Shown here one piece after another: positions 1 to 11,989 of a stretch of 64,000 nt of DNA. How positions within the stretch are numbered: position 1 is the stretch's first letter; each line of letters begins with the position of its first letter. The position numbers were made by a program, and so were the translations under genes. Source of the DNA: Mallotus nudiflorus (taxonomy: Eukaryota > Streptophyta > Magnoliopsida > Malpighiales > Euphorbiaceae); the NCBI GenBank assembly GCA_947683625.1, contig CANTUR010000066.1, positions 5,614,001 through 5,678,000 of the forward strand. The letters run 5' to 3'. The notes under the pieces were generated by a model. It made no database searches. It was not told the DNA's origin and saw only the letters and a program-made list of their open reading frames with translations.

Positions 1-1860
1 GGAATTAAGTATAGGAATATTTCTATTTATTTTTTTAAAAGAAAATTAATTTCATTGATTCAAACAAACAATACATCCATAGAAATATAGACATAAATTC
101 ACTAAAACCATAGATGATGAAACAGCAATCAAGTTAATAGCATAATAAATTGATTCAAAACCTACAAATTTAATAATACTATATTGACTAAAATATCTAT
201 AACCTCAATTTTACAACATATTGATGACCATCTGATTTGTTATTTTTGTATCTATCTGATGAAATACGCTCATCTGAATTGTCAAATACAAATAAAATGC
301 TACAACAAGACGATTGAAAACAAAATTTCATAACAAAACAACAAAAACTAAACACTGCACCATGATGAGAAAATTTTAAAAAAAGCTTAGATCTATGTGA
401 AATAACCATTTTTTAAAAAAAATTATAAAAAAAGTGTAGAGGGTGATTTCAAGCCAAAAAAACAAAAAACCACCCCTCATTGTTTAAGAAAGATGAGTGA
501 CTAGAAAAAAAATGGTTGAGAGAAAACGAGACTCGGATTTTTTCTTATTTTTTTATTAACTAAAAAAAAGGAAAGGTAAAATTTTGACTAAGACTTATTT
601 TTATTTAATTTGCAATTTATTTTAAACGCATATTATTTTCCTATTTGTAATTTTACTTTTAAGTTTCAAAATAAAAATATAAAATAAATTAACAAATTTT
701 ATACATATGAGTTTAATTACTCTAAAGTTTATATATAATTGAAAGAAAAATTTTAAAACAAAAAAGTATGTATACTTTTTCATTAAAAATACAATTACAA
801 AAATGTATTTTTCCACAACATCGTTTTTATATCTTATTCTTTGTTTTCTTTAGAAGAATGAATAAAATAAGTCAATTATGTATTTTAAATATATTGTGCA
901 TATAAAAATATATTACATATAACTTATTAGTTATATCAAACATTCACTTATTATATTTACAAAATAAATTTAATTATAACTTTTATATATTTATACCTTT
1001 ACCATTAATTTGTTCATGTATTTTACGTAGTATGAATTATTTATTTTCCAAAATTTTGTTTTATTTAAAATTTTGATGTTTTAAAAATAATAAATGAAAA
1101 GTATCAAAATATATATTTTTATAAAATATATTTTATTTTATTCATGTAATATTCTTAATTCAACATTACAATTTCAGTAAATTTTTTACTTTAATAATTA
1201 TATTTTATCTTTTCACCATTAACTATAATTTTAGCTAAGAATTATGTAAATAAAAGTTTTTAATAAATTTAGTTGTGATTTTTCTTATTAAATTTTTATG
1301 AACAATAATTTATAGCAAAAGTTTACGGTTATAGCTAATTATTAGATAATGAAATTTAACTCATTTAATTTTAATTATTTTCTTATTAAATTTTAGTAAA
1401 ATTTTTCAAATAAAATAATTTTAATAGACTTATAATTAGTTATGTTGCTCCAATTTTCAGCGAATCGGGTTCAATCAAGCATGAGCATGCTAGAGGAATT
1501 ACTTTTTCAACAAGAAATTGACTTCTATCATATAAGATTGTGAATCCCCAAATGTTTTTACCATAATTTATTTGGATTTCAACTAGAATTTTGTAAATTT
1601 GATAAAATCATGCAAAAAGGAAACTTTTGTTATATATATAAATTGTAAAATAGGAATTTTTTTGAATTGAGGAAGTAATTGCAAGTTCTAAATGAACAAC
1701 AAATTATATTGAAAATAGCAACAGAAATTGAAAATTTTGCTAAAACTGATAACTATAGTTGATGATTGGCAAATTATATTATGAACCCATGTCCATGATA
1801 CTATGTGTGTCTCTTTATAAATAATGTGTGTTTTTATTTAGGTTTTGAAAGTTTCACACG
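1..1860. other. AT-rich region, no recognised gene
   Basis: Very AT-rich sequence with homopolymer runs and no ORF carrying a recognisable domain. A 70-codon minus-strand ORF at 197-409 begins after a pyrimidine-rich stretch (480-560) that could be a leader, but the peptide matches no family I know and ends without homology. I see no RNA gene and no clear transposon termini here. Confidence 0.6.
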
Positions 1861-2339
1861 TGTTTTAAATCTCAAAATATTAGCAACCTCTGTTTGAGTG
1901 TCGCGTCTCTCTTTTTTTTTTCTTCTGCACTTTTTTCTTTTTCTTCTTTTTCTATGTGTCTTCTTGTTCTTGTTCTTGTTCTTATTCTTCTTTCCTCACC
2001 ATTGCTGCAATCTTTGGCCTCTTTTTTTTTTATCTCATTTAAATCAAATTTGAAGATTTGTGCATTTTTTATTTTCAATTCTCATTCAAAACATCCAGGT
2101 AAAAATATTTTTTTTAGTTTTGTATTTTAATGTTATGTTTTTGTTGTTTTGATTATATGATTTATTTATGAATTTACTTTTCATTTGTATTTTTTGGTTT
2201 TTCTATGAAGTTATTAAGAATACAATTGTGGATTTTTCTTTGAGTTCAAGTAAAAATTATTTTTTACCTATGTTTTATTTTTTATTCAATTTTTGATCTA
2301 GATAAATTCTGTTTTTCGGTGTTTGATTCTATTTTCTTT

Positions 2340-2680
2340 TTTTATAATTAGTAATGCAAATAAGGCTGGAGGAAAAAAAAGATACCAAAAGAAAATGGAG
2401 TGACAAGGCACGAAAAGATGAACCTGAGTATTTAAAAAGGATGAACCTAAAGTTTTTAACTAATGAACCTATGGCATTTGATTAATGAATCTATATATAA
2501 TAATGAACTTGAGTAAAAGTGATGAAACTACAGTGTTTAAAATGAACCTACACAAGTTACCTAATGAATCTATTGTATTTGACTAATGAATCTATATAAA
2601 ATAATGAACCTGAGTATTAAAAGTGATGAAGCTACAGTGTTTAATTAATGAATCTAGACGAGTTAACAATAAAAAAATTA
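2340..2680. repeat. array of AATGAACCT / AATGAATCTA repeats
   Basis: Degenerate direct repeats built from the words AATGAACCTGAGT, AATGAATCTATAT and GATGAAACTACAGTG recur with a period of roughly 120 bp, at least two and a half times. The same word family (AATGAACCT, TTCATTGACCT) recurs at 4990-5170, 5580-5760, 18180-18440 and 20480-20600, so this is a dispersed repeat family, probably subterminal sequence of a DNA transposon. It is non-coding as far as I can see. Confidence 0.6.
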
Positions 2681-2744
2681 TATTTGCATATATGCTAAGA
2701 TGAACCCTCCTCCATTATTGTGAATTTTTGTATACTTTATTTAA

Positions 2745-4609
2745 GGGTTTTTATATCTATCTACCATCCACTAATGCCCATTTTTCAAATCTATCCAAAT
2801 TTTAAAATTGTTGCGAATTGACACATGAACTTTTTGACTTGGTGCAAATCTACCATCAGTCAAAATTGGTTGTCCTTGTGATGACATGGAATGGTAATTT
2901 GTACAACTATTTTCACATGGGGAAATTAAAAAAAATAAAGATTTTTCATACTTTCAACTGCACAAAAATGATACTGTATGGTGTCAATTTTTCTTTTTCA
3001 CGTTCTTTCTCTTCTGTCTTAGCTCTTTTTCTTCTCCTCCAAAAACTACCTAAAATTAATCCTAAGATTAACAACAAAAATATTGCAAATTTTTTGTATA
3101 ATTTTTACAGAAATCATGAAGCATAGAATGATTTTATTGTTATTGATTACAAAAAAAATCCATGAATTTTAGTCAAGAAAAAAATTCCTCGCTTTAGCCG
3201 TTGCTTTCTTCGTGCAAAGAAAAAAATTCCTCAATCCTAATGCCATTAAATTCTCTTTGTCCAAACAAGTAAACAATACAAACTTCGTCAATCTTTGAGT
3301 AATCAAATAGTTAACGATAGATTCAGGTGACATCACTCAAGAATGAGTGTGTAGATAAGGAAAGATTGTTTAATGGGTTTAGTGGAAGCAATTAGAAAAC
3401 TTGAGATAGATTCTAATTCTGATAGATATGCATAGTAAAATTATTATTAGACTTATTTCTATGGCATTACATTTTTAGTTTCATTTGACACTTCAGTCAC
3501 TTTTTCCTACTTTCTTTAGTATTGTGGTGGTTAAGTTTGTCATGTCTGCTGCCAATGTCAGTGTGTGCTTAATATGTGACTAAATGTTTGCCTTGAAACA
3601 ATGCTTTCATATATCATTTTTTTTTTGAATGATGGATTCTTTTTGTGTTTTGATTAATGGGTATCAGTTAGTATGCTAGATTATTGGATGGTTTTGAAGG
3701 AGATCAAAGATTTGTGTTGGAATTCATCTCTGTCTTCACATGGCTTGAGGTATATGAAGGGAACAAGTGAGAGTTTTAGTGGCAATTTTAGTACCCAAGA
3801 AAGGATTTCTTATTTTCATCATTCAAATGATAGTGTGGAGATCCTCTATGAACTCTTTAAGAAATTTCCAATCAGTGGCTCGAGTATAAAACCCATTCAT
3901 TTCCATTTTTCTTCACATTCCTCTAGCATTTTATATAGAATTCATCGATGTTATTCTTTATTAAAAATCAAATTCTAATTTTATCCAATTAATAGGCTTT
4001 TTTTCCTTGATTATTCTACATAATTCATATCAAACAGCAATGGAGAGCTGTAATGGAGTAGTTGTGGGCTCAGCAATCTTTAATGATGATGATAAGATCA
4101 GGCAACCAATAAGTCTTGGATCTTACACTTTACAAGAAGTTTGTTTCTTCATGTTTATGGATGATATTACCTTAAACGCACTAGAGCATTACTAATTAAT
4201 ATCAAGAAAATCTTGCCAATATAGAGTAGACGGAGATGGAGTTTATTCTAATCAAAGAAAATGATATGAGTTTCATTCAAAGGGAGAAGAGTTTCGAAGG
4301 ACGTGAGAAGAAGTGTTTTTTAGAAAAGAGGGAATAGACATGTGAAAAAAATGGTACCGTAAAAAATGACACCATACAGTACCATTTTTGTGCAAGTGAA
4401 AGTATTAAAAGTGGTTCTTTTCCCTTTAATTTCCACATGTAAATTGCTGCATATATCACCCATTCCATGTCATCACTAGGAGAGCCAATTTTGACCTAGG
4501 ATAGATTTGCACCAGGTCAAAAAGTTCATATGTCGATTCGTAACAATTTTGAAATTTGGATAGATTTGAAAAATAGGCATTAGTTGATGGTAGATAAATA
4601 TAAAAACCC
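2745..4609 (+). mobile_element. Long-TIR element carrying a host gene fragment (Pack-MULE-like)
   Basis: The left arm (about 2745-2995) and right arm (about 4355-4609) are inverted copies. Both start GGGTTTTTATAT, continue with TCTACCATC and ACTAATGCC near the outer edge, and include CAAATCTATCC, a GACTTGGTGCAAATCTACC-like segment and a CATTCCATGTCATC segment. Arms of about 250 bp around a 1.3-kb non-transposase core are typical of non-autonomous Mutator-like elements. The core contains two exon-like blocks of a DUF616-type gene with intron-like sequence between them (separate entry). I could not find a clean 9-bp target duplication: the left flank ends CTTTATTTA and the right begins AAATATGCA. 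Superfamily assignment is therefore inference, and the insertion may be old or rearranged. Confidence 0.6.
3668..4250 (+). pseudogene. captured fragment of a DUF616/TOD1 (MUCI70-like) gene
   Basis: Block one (3668 to about 3876) follows an acceptor-like TATCAG and reads through an ISYFHHSNDSVE segment to FKKFPIS. Block two starts after CAAACAG at 4037, reads AMESCNGVVVGSAIFNDDD, then KIRQP, then EVCFFMFMDDITL, meets a stop at 4193-4195 and keeps recognisable similarity (LISRKSCQY) for some 15 codons. From memory this matches the conserved core of plant DUF616 proteins, a family of predicted Golgi/membrane glycosyltransferases including MUCI70 and TOD1. The catalytic C-terminal part is absent. 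The retained intron between the blocks indicates capture of genomic DNA rather than cDNA. Non-functional as a gene; it lies inside inverted arms that could be co-transcribed. Confidence 0.62.
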
Positions 4610-4989
4610 TAAATATGCATTTTATTTTACACTTTTTTATCAAAAAAAAAAACGGGATTGAATTTATTCTTTGTAGAATTCTTTGAACAAAGTCACCAAA
4701 GTAATCAACTTTTCTCTTTTTCTTTGAAAAAAAATGCCAAGAAAGAAGAGTCCTAGTCTCAAGATCCTCTGGTTATTGACAATTGGCACTATTAGAAGTA
4801 AAGAACAAATCTTATTTTCTCCCAATGTTATCCAATTATTATTTCATGCACCCTTGCCCATATTGCAATATAGACCACACACGTGCAAGATGAAAACGCG
4901 TATTTTTTTTTCATGTCAAATGTCTTTTTTTCGCATCAAACGTAAGTGTAGCAAGTTCTTATCTTATGACTTAAACTAAAAAATTTAAT

Positions 4990-6000
4990 TAATATGGTTT
5001 TTGCCTATCCATTAGTTGGGTTCATTGACTTCACATTCAAATTCTTTCACATTGACCTGCAAATTCATTAGTCTTTACCTACATATTCGTTAACCTTTTT
5101 GAACCTGCAGGTTCAATGATCTTCACCTGTATATTCATTAATTTTCACTTGTATAATATTTTCCTTTTATTTTCAATGGAAATGAAAAAAGTATTTATAT
5201 TTATTAAAAAATTGTTTTGTTCTTTTCATTTTATTAATTACAATGTTGCATTAACATAATGCACTACGTTTGCAATGCAAAAACATAAAAATGCAGTGAA
5301 CTATATCTAGAGTTGCAAGCATGGAGCTAAAATCTTCAAGGCATATATTTTCTCATTCATGACCTTCACATTATATGGAACTATGAGTTCTGATTCAATG
5401 TCCAAGGGCTTGAGGTTTGTATAAATTTGTAAATCATTTACAGCCCCAATAATGTTGCCCCAACAGAACATAGCATGTCCATACAATGGACATAAATTTT
5501 CTTAAAATTACACAATCAAACAACCTAAACAAAGACCAAATTTACAGTGAGCTTATGCCAATAGAAACTTTTGGGCTCCTCAATGAACATGCAGGCAAAG
5601 ATCAATGAAACTGTAGTAGGCCTCATTGACCTTCACTTGAATGTTTATTAACCTCCACTTGCAAGCTCATTGACCTTTACTTGCAGGTTCACTTTCAATC
5701 TCATTTAAAAAATTAAAAAATATTTTTTTCATTAATAACAAATGAACCTCGAATCAAGAACACATGAACATCTACATTACAGCTAATGAATCCATATACA
5801 CAAACTAAACAAATACAATAAAATAATTTGCAATCAAAATCCAATCTAAACAAAAACAAGAAGAATAAGAACAAGAACAAGGAGCAGCTATTGAATTTCA
5901 GAAGAACCGATATGTAACTTTCGCAAATTCTCCTCTCTGGCTTAGGTTACGATTTTAGATTTTGAAGTACTTAAGAGACATCCTTCTTTTAGGAAGAAAA
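4990..6000. repeat. repeat region with GAACCTGCAGGTTC palindrome and related words
   Basis: Clusters of TTCATTGACCTTCACTTG-like and CTGCAGGTTCAATGA-like words occur at 4990-5170 and 5580-5760; a perfect 14-bp palindrome GAACCTGCAGGTTC lies at 5101-5114. The segment near 5740-5940, read on the minus strand (AATTTGCGAAA, then TTCATGTGTT, then GAGGTTCAT), resembles 18100-18200 on the plus strand, and the ATTGCAATATAGACCA stretch near 4860-4880 resembles 17755-17775. This suggests copies of one family in opposite orientations, probably ends of a non-autonomous DNA transposon. No coding gene is seen. Confidence 0.5.
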
Positions 6001-6422
6001 AGACCCAAAATTATATTTGAGCTCAAATAAATTATAATTTTAATAAAATTTTACTAATATAATTATACATTAACTAGTCGTGATAATATACATATTTTAA
6101 AATAATTATTGTCGTGATAATATTACATATTTTAATATAATTATTAAATAAATTTAATAATTTTAAAACTATAAATAAATTAAATATAAAAGTGAAAATT
6201 TAAAAAGTTATTATAATATTTTTATTTAATAATTTTTTGTTAAAAGTGTGTGTGTGTGTGTATAAATGTTTTATATTATTTAAAAAATATGTATTTTAAA
6301 ATAAAAAATTTTATAAAGAGAAAAAGGAAACTACATAAATTAAAATAAAATATATTATATTAATTTTATTTTCTTTAATTTTATTTTCTTTAATTTTTAC
6401 TACCATTATTTTAAATGTAATA

Positions 6423-7356
6423 TGAAAGTGCCCTAAAAGGGGGGTGAATAGGGAAATTGAACAACAAAAGCAAAATTAAAAGAATTCTAGCAAGAATGTT
6501 AAGAAGAAAGAATGATGAACACAAGAATTTAAGGAGTTTGAATTCTCAACAATCCTATGTCTCCACCTCACTTATCCCCAAGTTAGGATTTTAAATCACC
6601 ATAATCTATTCCCCTAGATTGATTTTTACAACTTGAGTTTTAGGCTCAACTCAGACCTTACAAATTAAGTTTTCAAGACTCACTCAAAATCAAATTTCTA
6701 AGTGTTTTAATAACTAAACACTTAAACCAATTCATTTATAATAGAATTTCACTTCTCATTTTCTTAACCCTAAAAAATAGAAGAACAAGAATTTATATTC
6801 TAACACTCACCAACTCTCACAAGAGTTATACAAAATATAAAAAAATGACTTTTAGAGCTTAATTGAATGCTTAAGAGTATATAAATGATAAAAAAAATTC
6901 TTAATCTCAAAATGAACTTCAAAGGTTATATTTATACTTGAGTAATTCAATTATAGCTGTTAGAAAAAATAATTTTAGTCCCAACAAAATCAAACTTCAT
7001 TTGAATGAAATTTGGACTTTTCAGCTGCAATTTATTTAGTCTTAAATGGTCAGACAGCTTTGATCCCAATCAGGATGCCCTTATCCTGGGTATGGTCCCA
7101 ATCAGGACTGAGCCTAGGATGGGTCATATTCGAGCTTGCTCAATTTACACTGTTTGAGCAATTTTCATCCTGGCCTTAATCCTAGTCAAGATGGGGCTCA
7201 AGACTACATCTCAATCTTTATTTTTCTTTGATATTTCTTCATTATATTGACTTCCAATTGATTCCTAACTTATACACACTTGAAACAACTACATTAGATG
7301 CTTAAAATTAAGTCTGTTAAGATCAAAATCAAGATTGATTATTGCTAAGGTCAACA
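6423..7356 (-). repeat. 3' LTR of the Copia element
   Basis: 934 bp, bounded by TG and CA and ending GGTCAACA on the plus strand. It aligns with 15801-16851 throughout (for example both contain AAGAATTCTAGCAAGAATGT and a block ending TATCCCCAAGT) but is about 117 bp shorter. The missing part corresponds to roughly 16390-16545 of the other LTR. Within it are degenerate copies of TCCCAATCAGGA around 7065-7110. Confidence 0.92.
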
Positions 7357-7371
7357 ATCGCCTCCTTTTTT
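7357..7371 (-). other. polypurine tract of the Copia element
   Basis: Directly inside the 3' LTR, the minus strand reads AAAAAAGGAGGCGAT and then the LTR start TGTTGACC. This is the position and composition expected of the plus-strand primer in an LTR retrotransposon. Confidence 0.75.
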
Positions 7372-8420
7372 ATTTGGTAAACTTATTTTAAGTTTGAGAA
7401 AATAATATAAAGTGTAAGTGTGTAATGATTTGAATTCCACCTATGGATATGAATTTTACTCCCCCTCAAATTATGCATATCGTAATAATTTTAAGGAATA
7501 ATGAATTCAAACAAATAGGAATTGAAGAATATCAATAAGATGATTATAATACCAATTTAAAGAAAATATATTTCACTATTTCTCCCCTTTTTGGTCAAGA
7601 TAAGAAATATAAAATTAAAAAAAATCGTTCCCGTTGTCAAAATCAACATAGTATTTAACATAAGGGAAAAAGAAACATGACAATTATGTTCAAAACATAA
7701 AAATATGATAACATGATAATTAACAATAATTTCTAGGCAACATGAAGGGAAATAATTTTAAAAATATTTAAATAAAACTAGTAGCATTTACAATGCAAGT
7801 AGTGCTATTTAGACACTTCACAAAAATAGTACATATAACACTATTTTTAAAACCTAATAAACTAGTAATAAAACCTGAAGGAAATAAAAGAACCGAGAAC
7901 TAAAACAATAAAACCAAGGATAAGCCAAATTTAAAAAGGTTTATGTCTATCTAGCCAATTAATCACACATATAAACAAAGTAAGCAAAACAAGACCTTTT
8001 ATCACACCAAAAAAAAAATGATAACTTGATTATTAAATATAACAAAACTAGCAACACTTACAATGTTACAATGTACAATGCATGCATAAACAAAATTATA
8101 AAAATAAAATAAAATTATGCATAAATAAACAAACTCAAATATTTCTCCCCCCTTTGTCAGAATGTAAAAAGAAATTATAATAAAATAAAATTGCATTAAT
8201 TACAAGATATAGTTACAATGATATTAAAATACTAATTGTAAAGTAGACACAAAACTAACAGTTGATGGCTTATAAACAGAAAGGAATAGAAAATAAACTA
8301 AACATAAACTAATATAAACTAAACTTAAATGGCTTAAAGCTTAAAAACCAAAAATATACTAAAAATAAACTAAACAAAAACTGATGAAAACACACAAAAC
8401 ACATAAAAATAAATCTATTC
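7372..8420. other. non-coding part of the Copia element
   Basis: AT-rich sequence between the 3' polypurine tract and the extra ORF. It contains two short blocks rich in C (TTTCTCCCCTTTTTGG near 7578 and TTTCTCCCCCCTTTG near 8140); on the minus strand these read as additional purine tracts like the PPT, a feature described for SIRE-type Copia elements. I see no ORF with a known domain. Confidence 0.5.
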
Positions 8421-8429
8421 TTATGGAGG

Positions 8430-9645
8430 AGGTGGAGGAGGATGAGGGAAAGGTGCATATGAGCAAGATAGCCTTGTTACTCATTAAGATAGTGGACATC
8501 ATATTGAAGATGATCTATGTTTGCATCCACTTGGTCAAAGAGGGCATTAAAATTTGTCTCCATTAAGCTCATTCTATTAAAAAGTTGTCCAACCCATTGA
8601 GGTGCATCTCCAAATGCTTGAGCTCCTTGAGAAATACCTTTTTACCTTGATCTTTTCCTTTAAAGAGCATATTGAGTTTGAGTTTCAACTTCTTTATCTC
8701 CTTGATCTTCAAAATCTTCAATTTGCTTGAACAAAGAATCAATATGCTCACTTTCACTAACACTATGCTTCCAAACCCAAGTATTATCAATAAAGGTAAC
8801 TTTTTTAGACTGTTTAATGAAATTTTCATAAAAAAGGATAGGTTTTGTAGGATGCAAAAGGTCAAAGTCAATGCTATAAAATTGAGCCAATTTTGTAATA
8901 ATCCCAACAACATAAATAGCACTAGTGTGACTATCACTAATTAGCCATAATCTTCATTACACAAATCTTCCTAAGGCTATAAGTTCATTATGCACTATGC
9001 AATAAAGAATGAAGAGGTCATCTGTTGAAAGAGTTTCATTTGAGAGAGCTCTACTATTTATAGAATATGTATGAAAATGGTGCACATACCATAAGGCTTT
9101 GGATATTTGATGAGAAGCTTTTGTGTGACCGGCAGAGAAACTTTTGGCTTGAGGAGCATGAACTTCATTCTAAAAAGTAAGAGGCACTCTAATGAGCTTT
9201 GACTTAAACATGTACTTCTTGAGAGAAGACAAAACAAGTATCAAACTCTTGACATGTCATGAATATATCTTTTCCACTAATTTGAAGGGCATTGAAAAAT
9301 AAGGATTGTCATCATCAAAGTGAGCGGATTGAAGGGTGTAAAAGGAAAGAAATTCAATAATAAGAGAAGTATAGGAGGGTAGAGATTTGAAAGCATAATC
9401 AAACAAACCTACATGAAGTAAGAGCTCTTTAACTTCATCAAAGCATCTAATATCCTTGAGAGTTTTCTCATGCATGAACTTTAATGGAATATAATATCTC
9501 TTATTGAGGAGAAATTAAGCAACTCTCTTTTTAAATTCTTGAGGAGAATAAAAAAAGGAGAATAAGTTCTCCTAGGTTTATCCTTTTTTGAAGGAGTGTC
9601 TTAAGAAGAGGAAGGAGAAAGGTTGATAGTTTTCTCAAGAGCCAT
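8430..9645 (-). pseudogene. extra sense ORF downstream of RNase H (env-like / plant transposon protein-like)
   Basis: On the minus strand a serine-rich start (ATG near 9643; MALEKTINLSPSSS, then a stop) is followed by readable blocks in shifting frames: 9257-9475 (KFMHEKTLKDI... through HFDDDNPYFSMPFKLVEKI), then about 8890-9120 with a TTDDLFIL-like segment, then 8660-8890 (AQFYSIDFDLLHP, acidic C-terminus) and 8569-8937 in another frame. The position, after pol and in sense orientation, and the general layout resemble the env-like or putative plant transposon protein ORF found in some plant Copia/SIRE elements. No transmembrane or fusion signature is convincing. At least three frameshifts or stops. 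Confidence 0.5.
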
Positions 9646-9829
9646 AATGAAAAAAAATCTTAATGGAGAGCTAAGGAGAAGAGAAATTGTGTAGAGAATT
9701 TTAGAGAGATAAAAGTGAATGATGAGGAATAGAATAAAGGAGTATTTATAAACAAGAATTAAGGTTAATGTAGGTTTAAAATTTGAATTTAAGTTAAAAA
9801 AGAACCTCAAAAGTCATTCCTGATTTGGA

Positions 9830-10620
9830 TTGGTAAGTCAAACAGGCAAATAGCATAAAATCCTAGTGCTGTTAAGAGATTATTCTAGTCAGGACATACA
9901 GCCCCAAGTCCGATCCCGATCGAGATTAAGACAGGGATCTGTTCTGTTCCTAAACTTAAAATAGACAGATCTTGGTCCTGAGTGGGAAGGTTGTGGACCC
10001 GGGTAAGACTAAGTCCTCGATAGCTCTTAAAACTTTAAAAACTTGCAATTAAGTCTAAAATTTTTGCATTCAAGTCCTCAAATGCATAATTTTGAATTAT
10101 TTGAGGAAAAATGAGATATTAAATGAGAATCATTATTATATTCATTTAATAAAGATAAAAGAGAGAAATATTTTGCACATTAAATAATTAATTGATTGAT
10201 TTTAACTCAATGATTAATTATTAATTTGCAAAATAGGAAAAATTTTAAAAAGAATCATAATGTACATTTAAACATATTTATAAATGAAATAATTTTAATA
10301 ATTAATTGTTAAAAGAAAATTTGAAATAAATTCAATTAAAAAGGAGTTATTTTGCAATAAAATAATTGATTGAATTTATTTCAACAATTATTAATTTACA
10401 AAATAGAAAACCAAATTTTTAAAAAAAGATACAAATACATGAATGAAAAATACTTAATTAATTTATTGAATTAAAAATTTGTTAAGATCAAAATCACAAC
10501 AATTATCAAACATAGACAAGACAATTGATCAAAGTAATCAATAAATACAACATGATTTTACATTAAGTTATGAATTTAAATAATCTAATAATCAAAATAG
10601 CAATTACACATTTAACACAA
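9830..10620. other. spacer between RNase H and extra ORF of the Copia element
   Basis: AT-rich spacer within the retrotransposon. A short stretch at 9885-10015 is clearly richer in GC and carries GTCCGATCCCGATCGAGAT-like words that resemble repeats in the LTRs. No gene seen. Confidence 0.5.
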
Positions 10621-10639
10621 ACTAGAACCATTAATCATG

Positions 10640-11960
10640 TCAAGTTCATGCTTAATGAAATTCATTCTCTCTTCATTAAGAGATTTGGTGAAGATATCTA
10701 CAAGTTGATTATTTGTATCTATAAATTCAAGTGAGATATCACCATTTTGAACATGATCACACAAGAAATGATGTCTAACGTTTATATGTTTAGTTCTTGA
10801 TTGGTTTTTGAATGTTGAATGGGGTCTTGCTAAGGTTTATAGCACTTGTATTGTCACATTTGATAGGAATGTGATCAATTTTAACGCCATAGTCCAATAA
10901 TTTTAAGTTTTTCCATAAGACTTGTGAACAACAAAGACTTGCTGTAATGTATTCAGCTTCAGAAGTGAACAAAGCAACCAAAACTTATTTTTTGCTAAAC
11001 TAAGAAACTAAACATTGTCCTAAAATTGAAAAGTTTTGGAAGTGCTTTTTTTATCTAGTAAACTACCAATAAAGTCCACATCTGAATAACTAATTAAGTT
11101 AAAAGATGAATTCCTAGGATACCAAAGTCCTAAATGCACACTTGCACTTAAGTATTTGAAAATTCTTTTGATAACATTTAAATAAAACTCTTTAGGACTA
11201 TACTAAAACCTATTGCATAAGCAAATATCAAAAATAATATTGGGTCTACTAGTAATTAAATAAAGAAGGGATCCATTCATACCTCTGAAATGTTGTTTAT
11301 TAACTGATTTTCCATTCTCATCCTTATTGAGTTTGGTAGTGGTACTCATAGGAATCTTACTCGTTTTAGCTCCATCCATGCCAAACTTCTTGAGAATATC
11401 TTTTGCATATTTGGTTTGATTGATGAAAATCTCATTTTTAGATTGCTTGATTTGTAGTCCCAGAAAGAATTTGAGTTCACCCATCATACACATCTTAAAT
11501 TCTCCTTGCATTAACTTAGAAAATTTCTCACACAAGCAATGATTAGTAGCACCAAATATAATATCATCAACATATATTTGATCAATAAGCAAATCATGCT
11601 AAGATTTCTTTATAAAAAGAGTTGTATCAACTTTTCCCTTAGAGAATCCTTTCTTTAATAAGAAGTTGCTTAATCTTTCATACCAAACTCTTAGAGCTTG
11701 TTTCAATCTATACAAGGCTTTTGACAATTTTAAAACATGATTTGGAGAATCAAAATTTTTAAAACCCAAATGTTGTTCAACATATACCTCCTCTTCAATA
11801 AATCCATTTAAGAATACACTTTTAACATCCATTTGATAAAATTTAAACTCTATGAATGATGCAAATGCAAGTAGCATTCTAATAGCTTCTAACATTGCAA
11901 CTAAGGCAAAAGTTTCATCATAATCAATGCCTTTTTCTTGATTATAACCTTTAGCCACTA
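10640..11960 (-). pseudogene. Copia reverse transcriptase and RNase H
   Basis: RT: 11599-11958 reads MAKGYNQEKGIDYDETFA, MDVKSVFLNGFIEEEVYVEQ and KLSKALYRLKQALRVWYERL; 11203-11592 carries the catalytic box QIYVDDIIFG and the FFLGLQIKQ segment. These are hallmark Copia RT motifs. The frame breaks at 11592-11599 and again before 11200. RNase H: 10790-10981 contains SEAEYITASLCCSQVLW and KCDNTSAINLSKTP, the characteristic Copia RNase H motifs, and the reading continues in another frame toward 10640. Several stops and frameshifts make it non-functional. The intact YVDD box suggests the decay is moderate. Confidence 0.9.
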
Positions 11961-11989
11961 GTTTAGCTTTATTCCTAGTTATGACACCT

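Noticed and set aside
1894..2130. Hydrophobic 78-codon ORF with Leu/Ser/Phe richness
   Set aside because: Produced by a CT-rich low-complexity tract (repeated TTCTTG); no domain.
2340..2680. CRISPR-like array
   Set aside because: Repeats are degenerate with no uniform spacers and the DNA is a plant nuclear genome.
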